From contig CAUYUJ010014210.1 in assembly GCA_963575745.1 (NCBI GenBank), positions 209,501-273,500 of the forward strand: 64,000 nucleotides of DNA, read 5' to 3'. This DNA comes from Prorocentrum cordatum (lineage: Eukaryota > Sar > Dinophyceae > Prorocentrales > Prorocentraceae). The notes under the pieces were generated by a model, which was given only the letters and a program-made list of their open reading frames with translations, was not told the DNA's origin and did not search any database. Each line of letters begins with the position of its first letter. The stretch's first letter is position 1. Of this stretch, positions 52,681 through 63,912 are shown in pieces. Both the position numbers and the translations under genes were made by a program.

Positions 52681-52769
52681 GTCTCGAGCGAAACGCCCAG
52701 GCCCGCCCGACCGACGCGCCTCGGGGCACGACAGGGAGGAACTGCGCACGAGGACGCGGATGGTGGAGC

Positions 52770-52875
52770 AGGAGGAGGAGGAGGAGGAGGAGGAGCAGGA
52801 GGAGGAGGAGGAGGAGGACGAGGACGAGGAGGAGGAGGAGGAGGAGGAGGAAGAGGACGAGGAGGAAACGCAGGA
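52770..52875 (+). repeat. (GGA)n/(GAC) microsatellite
   Basis: GGAGGAGGA with GAC interruptions, downstream of the LINE 3' end (the LINE is on the minus strand). Confidence 0.9.
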
Positions 52876-53072
52876 GTGGGGGAGGGCACAGGAGCACGAG
52901 GGAGACGCGAAGGCGGAGGGCGAGGCCGAGTCCGTCGCCTGCGCGGCCTTCGCCTCGGAGGCCGTGGAGTCGGCCTTCGCCTCCGCGTTCAGCTCGGCCT
53001 GCGCCCGCATCGCGGCGGGCCGCGCGCCGTCCTCTCCCCCCTCCCTCCTCGTGACAGGAGGAGGAGGTGCGA

Positions 53073-53873
53073 TCATCCCAACCCCGCGTGTTCTCCCCTG
53101 AGCAGGCGCCGCAGCCCCGCCTGCCTCTGGGCCAGCACCTTGGCCCGCGCCTTGAGGAGGTTGGCCACGCTCAGCCTCCGACCTGAATTCCTTACCTTGT
53201 TGTAAGTGTGAAATAGCAAATCGATGGCAATGGCACAACTCGCATGTGCATGAATGGGGCCAGCAAAAAACAGAGGGCACAGCTTCCTCTCACTTCCCCA
53301 ATCAGAATAATCATGAGGCAAGAGAGGGAGCAGAGCGGACACAACAGGCGAGATGACAGGACAAGGTAGATAGTGGAGGACGTCATCTCCTCCAACACAG
53401 CTACATCCGAATTTGCACCTGTCGGGCCCCTGGTGGTATCTGCGGGTGGTACACCAAGCGTTGCACATAGTTTTGATCAAACTACTCATCACAATTCCCG
53501 GGAGCATTTGCCCTGGACGACCAACTCTAATCATCAGCAAGGTGCTCATTTCTTGTCGGACCGCCTCATGCCCACAGAAATACTGCAACCTCGGAATCAA
53601 TGCCTTACACGCGGAGTCTGGAGGGTCACTTTTTTCAATCGCACGTAGCACAGCAGCCGGGAAGTTACGTTTGTCTGGATCATCGGGAACATCGGGGATT
53701 CTATCCAGCAACTCACAAACACGGTTCAACTGGTACAGCGGGCTCTGGAGGAACAAATCAGAGAACTGGTGTGCAATCAGGAAGTCGTCAGACTCAATCA
53801 AGTCTTTGTGCTGCTGAATCAGCTTGGGGAACATCTCATTTTTTTCGCGGTCCGATATCTGGCCGCCATGCAC
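53073..53873 (-). pseudogene. LINE C-terminal part with CCHC-like knuckle
   Basis: 266 codons in a frame shifted relative to the RT. The start region IQQHKDLIESDDFLIAHQFS is rich in helix-forming residues. Residues 153-171 read CKFGCSCVGGDDVLHYLPC, with Cys153, Cys157, His167 and Cys171 spaced as in the C-terminal knuckle found after the RT in many LINEs, thought to bind nucleic acid. The end is basic (KARAKVLAQRQAGLRRLLRG). The true protein joins the RT frame at the A7 run (RTAKK then NEMFPKL). Confidence 0.7.
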
Positions 53874-55189
53874 AGTTGCCGCAGTTGCGGCAGATGGAGC
53901 TTGACGCCAATCGCCTCAATATCAAAGAAGACAGCTCGGGGGACAGCATGCCGTGGCCCGTTCACGAGCAACTGCAGACATTCATCCTCCAGACGGAACA
54001 GTGCGGGAGGCGGCTCAAAGTACTGGGCGACGAATTGCGTGACAGGCAGAGCGAGGGACTTGTAGCTCAAAATCGTCTCGACTAGCCCCAATCCCAGCCC
54101 ACGTATTTCTCTGACCCTCCTCACATACTTCACCATCGGATCCCTCCAGCTCACTTCCCCTCCACCACGGCCCAAGAAAATCCCAAGATATTTCCCACAC
54201 GTCCGAATGCATATTCCCCCCAAATCAACACCCATCTCATCGAACCGATCCCGAACATATGACTCCTGAAACTCTTCCATAAATGCAACCACGGTCTTCT
54301 TGCTATTCAGTTGCAATCCCGTCGCCAAGGCGCACTGGTTCATAACCACCAGCACATTCGGAACAGTCTCGAACAGGTCACACGAGCCATGCATCAGGTC
54401 GTCCGCGAATCCACACAGACAAGACTCTGGCTCAGGCAACGCACAAACGAGGGCACGAACGATGGGGTCCAGCGAGAGCGCGAAGATCGACCCCGAGGCG
54501 GGACACCCCTGCTTAATCCCAGACTCAATCTCGAAGCCAGGAAAACGTTGACCTCCCAGGGCGATGGACGCTCGAATACCCGAATACAGGAACCTCAAGG
54601 CCCGTATGATACAACTCGGCACTCCCATAGTTTCCAGGATCCACCAGATCCACCCATGGTTGAGGGACGGAAACGCGGCCCGAATATCGAGAAGGATGCA
54701 ACCCGACGCCCTATGGCCAGACACACAGCACCACATCGCGAGCTTAGACGCAGCCTCGAGAACATTGTCGTTCAAAAATCTGCGCAGCACAAACCCGCGC
54801 TGCGGACTCGCACACGAAATCGACGCCTGTCTCGCCAACCCCCAGTTGATCCACCCGCATATCGGCCGAGTCTCAGGTGGACTCGAGATCAACTCGTCCA
54901 CAGACTCAGGCACCTCCCCCTTCGGGATAAATACTGCAAGGCACAGATTAAACTCGTCGTCCTCCGCCTCGCCCCTGAGGAGCGATAGATAGGCTTCGTA
55001 CAGCACTTCAGCTCCGAGATCCCCAGCGGCCGAGTAACAACTGAAAGGGGCCCCATCAGGACCAGGCGCCGAATCACGAAAGCGTCTAAGCCCCAGTTTG
55101 AATTGCTCGAACGAGGCTTCCCAAATCACATTTTCCGAGGCTCTTTGAACGAAACGTTGGAAGGGCAGTTGATTAACTCGCTCTCTAGC
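53819..55189 (-). pseudogene. LINE reverse transcriptase
   Basis: In frame with the endonuclease but separated from it by a TAA. Landmarks, counted from the Met at 55129: APGPDG (21-26), the motif A Asp in CILLDIRAAFPSLNH (148), the GIKQGCPASGSIF motif B and the catalytic FADD (241-244), then LQLNSKKTVV and KYLGIFLG in the thumb-side region. These are the standard motifs of non-LTR RT, which primes cDNA synthesis from nicked target DNA. The frame ends at 53819 because of the A7 shift. All catalytic residues are present. Confidence 0.88.
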
Positions 55190-56296
55190 TTAGTTGGAAT
55201 GAACCATCCCCCAATGATCAGCAAGTAGCGCAGCACACCCGGCCTGGGTGCCAGGAACAGTGCCGTCAGGAGCCTCCACTCCTGCTAGCACCAATCTTCG
55301 ATTACGAGCCTTCCAAGCTTGAATGTGCCTCTGGATCTGCTGCGCTTTCTTTACTTTGTACTCATGCGAAAGCGACGGCGACGCGAACAAATCCTTCACC
55401 TCCTCGTCTAACACCGATTCCGAAACCGCCCTCACCCTCTCCATAAACCCTCCGTAGTCAACCCACCACCCGACCACCTCGTCCACATACTTCGACATCT
55501 CTGGCACAGCGCGCACAGCCTTGCGGACGATAAAAGTATTGTTCTGCGTCATTGCGCGCAGGACCGCAAAGAACCAAGAGAGAAGCTCAGCTGCTGATTC
55601 AGGACCCGATACGGACAGACCAGCTTTGACGCGACGAGCAGCTTCGTGAAACACCTCCGTCAGACCTCGAAGCCGAGTAAAAGCTGACGACAGAGGGGGC
55701 AGATCCTCCGAAAGATCCAGAACAGCTTCCGAGAACTGAGGCTTACCAGTAACCCAAGAAGGAATCCGAGGGAAGTCATTTCGCGGTCCAGGAAACATGG
55801 AAACGTAAACAGGGGTATGGTCACTCGGCTTCGACAGGTCAGTAACTGGCCAAATAACACCCGCAGCAGGCTTCAAATCGAGTAGGTGCCCAGAGTCCAA
55901 ACTGGTATAGATTCTATCCAGACGCCCAGCGGAGATGATTTTCTCGTCTTGTTTCACTCGAAACGTAGGGTAAAGTTGAGCCACCTCGCACATGTATGGA
56001 AAAATGCCCGCAAAGAAGCTGCCCACCGTGTCGGTCTTGGCGGAGACAGGTTCTGCTTGCAGAAAAACACGGGAGTCCCCAGGATCAAGACAGTTAAAAT
56101 CACCCAAAATCCATGTAGCGTATTTGTCAACAGGTTTCACACGTGAAGCGACCTGCCGAATCAACCCATATTTCATTCCGTTAGAAAGAGCTGGATCAAT
56201 ATGCGTGTTAATAACTGTCATACATCCCTTCCTCCCCCTCAAATGAATACAATGGCATCGCCCACCAGCGAAGACCTCATGCCTGACGTGCACAAA
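55190..56296 (-). pseudogene. LINE APE-type endonuclease, N-terminus lost
   Basis: From about 56296 the minus strand reads HVRHEVFAGGRCHCIHLRGR, then VINTHIDP, WILGDFNCLD, SAGRLDRIYTS and KPSDHTPVYVS. These match the TxH, GDFN, LDRI(Y/F) and SDH motifs of the endonuclease/exonuclease/phosphatase fold, in order. The first motifs (Asn and Glu of the metal site) should lie 5' of this point, where only microsatellite translation is found. After the endonuclease, about 200 residues of linker lead to the TAA at 55190. Confidence 0.82.
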
Positions 56297-56512
56297 CTGG
56301 AGGAGGAAAAGGAGGAGGATGAGGCAGAGGAGGCAAAGGAGGAGGAGGAGGAGGAGGAGGAGGATGGGGAGAAAGAGAAAAGGCAAAGAGGAGGAGGAGG
56401 AAGAAGAGGGGGATGATGATAATGATGATGATGATGAGGAGGAGGAGGAGGAGGAAGAGGAAGAGGAGGAGGAGGAGGAGGAGGAGGAGGAGGAGGAGGA
56501 GGAGGGGGAGGA
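56288..56512 (+). repeat. (GGA)n/(GAT)n microsatellite inside the LINE
   Basis: GGAGGA with GAAAGAGAAAAG and a GATGATGATAATGAT block. On the element strand it lies where the endonuclease N-terminus should be. Confidence 0.93.
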
Positions 56513-56639
56513 GCAAGGGCTGGGACCTCGACTTTGAAGGAGGTGGAGGCGGAGAAGGACGAGCGTAGAAAAAAACGTCCTGTCTGACTGGGGGGCAGAT
56601 CAATCCGCGATTCCACAGGGGAGTGGCGAGAGACAGCGA

Positions 56640-58059
56640 AGCAACATTAGATACCAAGGCGGCGCCGACGACAGCGGGAGGACAGCCCGCGCCACTCGCC
56701 CCAAACAGTCTCCACTTCGTCTCGCAGTAAGCAGGCGCACGTGAGTCTCGAATACAGGTGGCTCCTGATCCCAACGCACTCCGAGAAAAACTCCACGGAC
56801 CTGGCATCAGCAGCTGTCGTACCTCCAGTCGAGCGAAGGGGATGGGGGCCAGCAGGGCCACGCTTAGAGGACGCCGAATGAACGCGGAGGGGAACGACAT
56901 CATATTCCCCCAAGATTGCCGGAATACCTTTGCAACGGCATCCGAAATCAACTGAGTATTCTGCACAGCCAGCGTACCAAACAAAATGGTAAATTGTTGA
57001 AGAACTTCCACATGGATGGCAACCTGATCCGTCACGTCAGGAGCCAGAGTCCCATGTGCAGACCCGGAGCGCAGTTGTACCACATCGGCATGTACCTCAA
57101 CCGCGAGGCGTTCGAGACGGGAGACTCCTACCTCGGCAAGCGACTCCGTGACAACCGCGAGGGCGTCTACGAGCGTGCCTGCGCGGATCGAGGTCATGGA
57201 ATCGCAAACCTAATCCCGCGAGCGTTGACAATCTGCCGGCAGTCGATCCAAAGGCGGTCCAATGGCTTCGATCTAAACTTCAAGAGGGCAGCACCCGACG
57301 GAGCTCGTAACTTCGCAATCTCCGAATAAACATAATTGCGAGCCGCGGCCATGTTCCTCGTGAGGGAGTCAGTGGGCTTCGCGGTGTGACAGCGAAACAA
57401 TCCACACATAATCAAACTTCGTGTTCAGCATGGCGAGCGAGGGAACCTCCACAATGTATAGCCAAAGATCGGACGTCTGCTTCTAACCCAATTGGCGATG
57501 ATCGTCGGCACGGGAGGCCGCCGCAATATCCTTACCATGAAGATCATCCACGCGTTGTTGCACGTCACGCTGAAGAGGGTGCACCTTGTCGGCAAGGAGA
57601 GTACTCGAAATCATCGATCTTGTCGGCGATCTCCACCGAACAATTGTCCAGGCGCTGATCGAGACCACGATCCACGAGCATTGTGGAAACAATGATTTCT
57701 AAGTCGCTGAGCTTTGTAAATTGGCGCTCGGACTTCTGCTCAACAGCCTGCGCGACCAAGTAGCCATTGCTCGCCTCGCGACAAGAATCATAACATTCGC
57801 CCAGACACACAGACCACCTGTCAGCAATCGACCACAGTTGATCGATCTGGTGCTGAAGCCGGCAGGGCCCCAACAGAAGCAGTGCCGGCACCAAACGGGT
57901 CAGAGCCAAGATGGCCCATAGGGATAGCACAGGGGAAGCCAGATTCGGGAGCGGCCAAGAGGGGGGTGTCCAAGAGGGGGGGGTGCAAATCATGACCGGC
58001 GGCATGTGCGCGGCCCAGCGGGGGGGCCAGGGACGTAATGAAATAAGAAGAGGCGCCAT
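56640..58059 (-). pseudogene. Coiled-coil coding remnants upstream of the LINE (possible ORF1)
   Basis: Several minus-strand frames together give protein-like sequence. From 58059: a hydrophobic stretch (LSLWAILALTRLVPALLLLG), then LQHQIDQLWSIADRWSVCLG and FTKLSDLEIIVSTMLVDRGL, DNCSVEIADKIDDFEYS. After a frame change near 57600 comes LADKVHPLQRDVQQRVDDLH. A further frame starts at 57197 (DALAVVTESLAEVGVSRLER, VEVHADVVQLRSG); its ATG overlaps the stop of the preceding frame as ATGA. The heptad-like pattern would suit a LINE ORF1 or a separate retroelement gene. No RNA-binding motif is seen, and the join to the endonuclease is lost in the microsatellite. Confidence 0.35.
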
Positions 58060-58129
58060 GAAATCTGAGGAAAAATCATGGCCCGCGCCATGATATCCAC
58101 CCCCCCCTAGTCATCACCCCCCTCTTTTC

Positions 58130-58760
58130 CGCTCCCGACAGATGCCCTCTTCACCCGGGACAAACTCGGGAGCATCACCGCGCAGACCACGCGTTCCCCC
58201 AAGACGGCGGCGAAGCCGAAGGCAAAACACTGGCGCTCCACGCTCGCCCCGCTGCCGTCGGGGAGCAGGCAATGATGACGCGCAGCAGCCGCAGCACGAA
58301 AGGAGCGCCGATCACGCTGGGAAACCCGCCGCCCCGCAGTCGGCCAGGCAAGTGAAACAGCCTGCGACGGGAAGTGCACGTTTGAAGGGGCCCTGGGACA
58401 CACAAATAAATACACACAAATAAAAAGGTTCCCCATATTTTCCCATATTTTCTGGGTTTTTGTCTTCCCGCCCAATTCCCATATTTTCCCATATTTTCTT
58501 GGGGAGGGACGATTAATTGTGTCTGTGTGTTTTTTTCCCTCCTGAACGTTGTGCTCCACCAGATCACAGTGGAACGCACGACAGCGCAGAGCCGTCGCGA
58601 GCATGCTGCACTCGAAGCCGATGCACGTGCCCTTCTCCAGCCGCCTGACACTGGTCGCGAGGCAGTTGTACTTCATTGTGCGGCACATCGGCTGGCCACG
58701 TAGCCCACCAGCGAAGAGAAGACATGCCGACGCGCGCGGGCCCCAGGAAGGATGGCTAGA
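58130..58760 (-). other. Possible two-part gene remnant with AT-rich middle (unrecognised)
   Basis: Two minus-strand segments look protein-like: about 58710-58545 (TMKYNCLATSVRRLEKGTCI, GFECSMLATALRCRAFHCDL) and about 58390-58140 (NVHFPSQAVSLAWPTAGRRV, SVERQCFAFGFAAVLGERVV). They are separated by about 150 bp of AT-rich sequence that could be an intron. No family is recognised and splice sites are uncertain. Confidence 0.25.
58425..58502 (+). repeat. AT-rich direct repeat pair CCCATATTTTCCCATATTTT
   Basis: CCCATATTTTCCCATATTTT occurs at about 58431 and 58478, separated by a stretch containing TGGGTTTTTGTCTTCCCGCC. This is the most AT-rich spot in an otherwise GC-rich window. Confidence 0.8.
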
Positions 58761-58779
58761 GCCATAATGGCTAGGCGAA

Positions 58780-59110
58780 GGAGGAGGATGAGGGGAAGGA
58801 GGCGGAGGGGAGAACCAGGTGGAATAGGAGGACTCCACCCCTCCATGCATGTTTGCCCTCTCCTCCCCTCCATCCCTCCCTCGTCCCTCACCCTCCCCTT
58901 TCCCCTCCCAACCGGGCCCCTCCTGACCTCTTCCCCTCGTTTCCCCCGCCCATGTCCCCCTCTCCTCCCACTTTCGTCTTCATTGATGTTGTTTTGTCGT
59001 AGTCGTCCTCCATATCCTCCTCCTTCGCCTCCTCTTCCTCTTGATATTTTCCCTTCTCCTCCTCCTCGTCGTCGTCCTCCTCCTCCATCAAGTCGGATTT
59101 CGACCAAAAC
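58780..59110 (+). repeat. Purine-rich then pyrimidine-rich low-complexity tract
   Basis: GGAGGATGAGGGGAAGG at about 58778-58815, then CCTCTCCTCCCCTCC-type sequence from about 58855 to 59090 with CCTCCTCGTCGTCGTCC. No gene. Confidence 0.8.
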
Positions 59111-59914
59111 AAGGTCGCAAAGAGCCTCGATCACGCGAATCATCAACTCAGGCAACCCGCACGCGTCAACAGCCAGGCGAATGCAATATGGATCAAAGAC
59201 GGGGAAACCACCTTTATGCCAGAGAGCCCCAAGCATGTAGTTTGAAGGGCGTGCTGAACACGCCAGTGCACAGCCGTATGTCCGAGTAGATGCTGTTGTT
59301 CAGCATGCTGCGGTTCCGATCGAATCCCGGTTCGCATTTAGACCATGTAGCAGATGTGGGACAGGTGCCCATGGGTCATGGACTGTTCCGTTGTGTCCGT
59401 ACCTGCTTCACCCGAAAGCGCTGCATGCGGCCAATGAAAGCTTGCCCTGGCGAGTCGGATAAGAAAAACCGGACAAGGAGGAAACAGGGACACAGAGCAT
59501 GGAGGAGACCGAGCTGGGAACGCAAGACCCCCCTCTCTTCCTCGCTCGTGTCTCCGAGGTCGATGAGGCCGTCTCTGGAAAAAGCGGCCATCGGGAGCGT
59601 CCACCGGTGCTGGAGCCCCCTGAAACGGAGGGTTCGCTTCCCAAGAGCGCAGCGGCCGCCGCTGCACCCGTCCCTTCTCTCCACGCCCCCACTGCCACCC
59701 CAACCGGTTCACCGCTCTCCCCTTCCAGCCGGCCCCCCTCGCTCCCCGCCTCCCCCCCCTCACCCTGGCCCCCCCGCCGCTCTCCCCCCCCCGCCTCCTG
59801 TTCCCCCCTCGTCCCTGCGACCCCTCATCCCTGCCCCCGCCTCGTCTTCCCTACTCCTCCCTGCCCCCCCCCCCCCCCCCTTCTCCCTGCGCCCCCCTCT
59901 GGCCCCGAGATTCG

Positions 59915-60290
59915 GTCTCTTTACAACCGGAACAACCACTTTACAACCAGATGGGTTACTTTACAACCAACATAGGATTGGAAAGTGTGGCTTTTCAGCG
60001 AGAACGCCCACTTTGCAACCAGAACGGCCCGCTTTACAACCAGAACGGACCACTTTGCAACCAGAACGGGCCACTTTGCAACCAGAACGGGCCACTTTAC
60101 AACCAGCTCAGAGTGGCCGTGCGTGTTCGGGCGTTCCGCAAAGTGCCCCAGAGCAAGTGGGCGCTCCGAAAAATGCCCCAGAGCAAGTGGGCGCTCTCAA
60201 AAGTGCCCCAGGGCGCGCGGACGCTCTGAAAAGTGCTCCAGAGCACGCGGGCGCTCCGGAGCCCGAGCGCCTGAACGCTCTGCGCAGGCC
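59915..60290 (+). repeat. ~21-bp CACTTTACAACCAGAACGGG array, then ~30-bp AGTGCCCCAGAGC array
   Basis: CACTTTACAACCAGA/CACTTTGCAACCAGAACGG recurs about nine times between 59920 and 60112. It is followed by about five units of AAAGTGCCCCAGAGCAAGTG plus GGCGCTC to about 60270. The first motif reappears inverted at 61015-61125. Confidence 0.87.
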
Positions 60291-60454
60291 CCAGCGATGC
60301 CTCTGAGCGGTTTCCATTCCCGCTGGGCGAGTTCTCTTTTGACGTGTCTTACTTCCATGTCTACCTACTGGGGCGCGTCCACCTCCGCGGTCACCGCCAT
60401 GTTCAAGACGGTGGTCGGGGTCTTCACCAACGGCCTCGTATTGAACCCCTTCGA

Positions 60455-60690
60455 CTGCAGTTTCCACTGCAGCCCTGCTACCACCACGCTTGCCGCTGCA
60501 GCCCCGCTACCTCCACAATTATGTATGACCCCCCGCTACCACCACGTATCCCACTGCAGCCCAGCTACCACCGCAGTTCCCACCGCTGCCTGGCGACCAC
60601 CACAGTTGCCACCGCAGCTTCCCAACACCATGCAGTTCCCATTGTAGCCCCCGCTACCACACCTCCCACTGCAGCTCCCCACTGCCATGC
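60455..60690 (+). repeat. ~30-bp CACTGCAGCCC(C/G)GCTACCACCAC array
   Basis: Degenerate units of CCACTGCAGCCCTGCTACCA with CAGTTCCCACC variants recur seven to eight times. Pro/His/Ala-rich translation only. Confidence 0.75.
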
Positions 60691-61014
60691 AGCTCCAGTC
60701 TTGGACAGGATCATGGTTCATTCGCATGTCCTGCGCGAGTAGCCTTCGTCCGTCAGAAAAAGGCAGAGCAAGCAATGGCATAACTGATCGACAGGGCTTA
60801 GAGAGCAGGTCAAAACCAGAATCCGCCCACCAGCACGCAACATGCCATAGCGCACCAGGTTGTCGCATCACCAACGCGTGCGCAGTGCTTCTTCGCGCGC
60901 GATGGGCAACTTTACAACCAACATGCCTCAGAGAGCCCAAAGCCACCCTTGCGCTTGCCCGCGGAGATTTCAGGGAAAGGCCCGCGTGCATTCCATATGT
61001 GTTTCCACTTGCCT

Positions 61015-61125
61015 GGTTGTAAAGTGCCCTGCCTGGTTGTGAAGTGCCCTTCTCGGATTTTGTAAGCTGGTTGCAAAGTGACCCATCTGGTTGTAAAGTG
61101 CGCTTCTGGTTGTAAAGTGACCCGC
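61015..61125 (-). repeat. Inverted copy of the TTTACAACCAG array
   Basis: CTGGTTGTAAAGTG (the reverse complement of CACTTTACAACCAG) recurs six times with TGCCC or CGACCC spacers, about 0.9 kb from the direct array at 59915-60115. Between them a single direct copy, CAACTTTACAACCAACATGC, lies at about 60905. Confidence 0.85.
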
Positions 61126-61259
61126 GCGCCTCTGGCCCCCCCCCCCCCCCCCCTCCTCCCTGCGCCCCCCTCCCTGCCCCCCCCCTTCCCCCGTGGGGTG
61201 GTATCTTTATGTAGGTGGCTCGTGTGCGTTATTTCTTGTTTTCTTTCTCCCTTTCTCTC

Positions 61260-61680
61260 TCCTTCTCCATCCTCATCATCAACATCATCATCAACATCCC
61301 CCCCTCCTCCCCCTCATGATCGCCGTCGTCATCACCATCATCCCTCCTCCTCCTCATCACCATCATCATCACCATCATTAGATATCCTGGTCCTCCTCCG
61401 GCTCCACCTCCTCCTCCTCCTCATCATCAGGGCCGCGCCATGCGTGTTCTGTCAACATCCATTCGCCACCTGGCTGGTGGTGCTGACCATGATGACGAGG
61501 AGGATGGGGAGGAGGGATGATGGCAACGATGATGATATGATGATGCTGATGATGATGACGATGATGATGGGGAGGAGGAGGATGAGGAGGAGGAGGAGGA
61601 CCAGGATGGATGATGATTATGCTGCTGCTGATAATGATGATGGTGGTGATGATAAGGAGGAGGGGCGGTTATGCGGAGGA
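61260..61680 (+). repeat. (CAT)n/(CCT)n then (GAT)n/(GGA)n microsatellites
   Basis: CATCATCAACATCATC and CTCCTCCTC repeats on the plus strand at about 61268-61430, a short ordinary stretch, then GATGATGAT and GGAGGAGGA repeats at about 61495-61665: a roughly complementary pair of tracts around about 60 bp. Confidence 0.88.
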
Positions 61681-62400
61681 AGAGGAGGACGAACAACGGG
61701 GGCAGGAGGAGGACGAGGAGGATGGTTTGTCATCAACAGGCTGAGGATTTGCCAACGAGTCGGATCCCGACGAAAAACCATTGGATCCGATCTCCTCCTC
61801 CGCAAACGAAACAGCCTCCGCAAGGAGACGGTCACAGACCGCCTGAATCGAAAGCGTGTTCACAGAGGCGGAGGAGGACGAAGACGCATCGGGAAAAGGG
61901 GCCTGAGGTGCACGAGATGCACCAGCCACACTGGGAGCTGCGCCAGCAGCCCCAGAAGAGCCCGCCTCACGAGAGGAAGAACAAACGCGCGCACAGGATG
62001 CGGCTGGGAGACGGCCCGCGGGGCCATCAGAGAAAAGGGCACACGCTGCAGCCCCCTCGCCTTCGAAGTCATCGTCGAGGGAGGCGGCGGCCGCTGCAAC
62101 AAGAACGGGGATTCCAGGCTGAGAGCCTGGTGCGTGCCCAGGGGAGCACTTGCAGAAGAAGTACCTCCTCCACCACCATACTCAACGACGACGGCGGCCT
62201 CCTCCTCCAAGACAGTCGGGGCGGCGGTGGCTGCGGCACTGAAACGCGACCAGGGCCCACGCTCGACGGTGATCCCTGGGCGGTTGGGGCGGCGCCCTTT
62301 GCAGACCGGACTCCAATTCCCATATCTGGTGGCCCTGGTCGGTCCGAGATAAAGTTTACCTACGCCAACCACCCTGCCGTGAGAAGAATAGCAGTAAAAG
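61681..62400. other. Interval without recognisable gene
   Basis: Minus-strand frames here (for example PTVLEEEAAVVVEYGGGGG and VNTLSIQAVCDRLLAEAVSF) look partly protein-like but show no motif and are cut by frame changes. They may belong to sequence 3' of the LINE fragment upstream on the minus strand. Confidence 0.35.
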
Positions 62401-62599
62401 GCTAGGCAGACAACAGGGTCCGCATTGTCCGAGCACAAAGGACTGATTTTGCGATGCCCCTTCCCGCGAGCACAACGGAGGAGGAGGAAGGAGACGGGCG
62501 ACAGACAGGAGAGGTGGGGACAGGGCCTGTGGTGGGTGAGCGTCTGGCTCTTCCACACTGACTGCGTTTCCAACAGCCAGAGGAGGCGGCGATCCCTGG

Positions 62600-63720
62600 C
62601 AGCTGGATGATGGCCCACTGACACCTGACACGGACTTGCTTGGGTGCTGGCGGGGGTCTGTGGTGTTCGGCTCCATCCAGGTCCAAACGTGGCCAGGACG
62701 GAAGAAGGCGAGCGCCAAGCTTGGCGAAGGCTTTAGCTAGCTTGAAGTCTGCATCCAAACGATCCAATAGAGAGTAAACTTCGGCAGCAAGGCGAGGGGG
62801 ACCACAAAATCCCTCCCCAGCCGTAGCCTTCTTGGCACCCAAGTCGGCCCAATGGTTGCCAAACCGGCACATCCTGTCATGTTGATCTACCCACTCGTCA
62901 AGAGATCGGTAGGCCTTGACTTTGGAGACCTGGCGCACTTGCCAACAAGTCGTGCACCAGAGTCGCATCGTTTGGGCGACAGCTAATTCAAACGAGGGAG
63001 GGCAAAATGATCCATAACCAGTTGAGCGTCAGTGCCACAATCAGACTCAGAGTGTGCGAAACGCACAGCTGGGCAGAACGTCGCGAGCTCCCCCGCTGGG
63101 GCCGTCCGGGGATACCGTGGCGGAGCATGGCCGTACACCATGCCTAGAAATTCACTTGGTTCGTCAACGGGAGCGAAACACCAGCCCGCACGGCTCAACT
63201 CGCGAAGAACATGCGCACTGGCGCTCCCATCAGTGAACAAATTACCGCTGAAATCAAACTGGCTGAAATCCGGAGGAAAATCTTCTCGAGCCCACAACGT
63301 GGCAGAAGCTTCGGGAGGAGGCCGCGAAACATAATCCCCAGGATGGGCAAAGGTCCAAAACAAGAAAGCACAGTGTCGGTTTCAGACAAACCTTGATTAA
63401 TAGTATCGTTATCTGCAAAGATCGGCAACCGCAGGACACGTGCAGACCCAAAGACGGTGATGGACGATGTCGGAAGCGAGACGCCACAACAAAGCACAGG
63501 TCGGATCGATGCCGTCTCCGTGGTCTTTGGCCTTCTGGCGTGTCCATATCGCTTTTGTCGCTGAAGCTCTAATGCAACCCTGCTCGAATGCTGTGTAACG
63601 TTTGCTGCGGAGCTCTTTTTCAATAGTAGCGTCAAAACACAACCTGTGCGTCACACCCCATGTCCCAGCAACCTCCCACTCCAGAACACGACTTTCCTGC
63701 CGGTCCAGCCGGCTGCTTTC
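62600..63720 (-). pseudogene. Decayed LINE 3' part: zinc knuckle and RNase H
   Basis: On the minus strand, 63720-63409 reads RVLEWEVAGTWGVTHRLCFD, then DPTCALLWRLASDIVHHRLW, a CxxC...HxxxC-like knuckle that has lost a Cys. After stops and a frame change, 63363-62983 carries the start of an RNase H: NLFTDGSASAH (first Asp), AGELATFCPAV (Glu) and GTDAQLVMDHF (Asp). A second shift leads to VSKVKAYRSLDE, RMCRFGNHWADLGAKKA, the final His (here Tyr) and GNxxAD region. The order knuckle then RNase H is that of RNase H-bearing LINEs. At least two frame changes and a stop make it a pseudogene. A (CAT)n tract bounds it on the 5' side. Confidence 0.65.
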
Positions 63721-63725
63721 CTCCT

Positions 63726-63912
<187 letters not shown>

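Larger units (their letters stand above)
53073..56296 (-). mobile_element. LINE with endonuclease, RT and C-terminal zinc region; one stop and one frameshift
   Basis: On the minus strand an APE-type endonuclease part (56296-55190), a reverse transcriptase (55189-53819) and a C-terminal part with a CCHC-like knuckle (53873-53073) lie in one order, as in non-LTR retrotransposons. Two lesions separate them: an in-frame TAA at 55190-55192 and a frame change at an A7 run (minus strand, near 53840). The N-terminal part of the endonuclease is missing and a GGA microsatellite (56288-56512) takes its place. Otherwise the frames are long and conserved, so the copy is not old. Confidence 0.82.
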
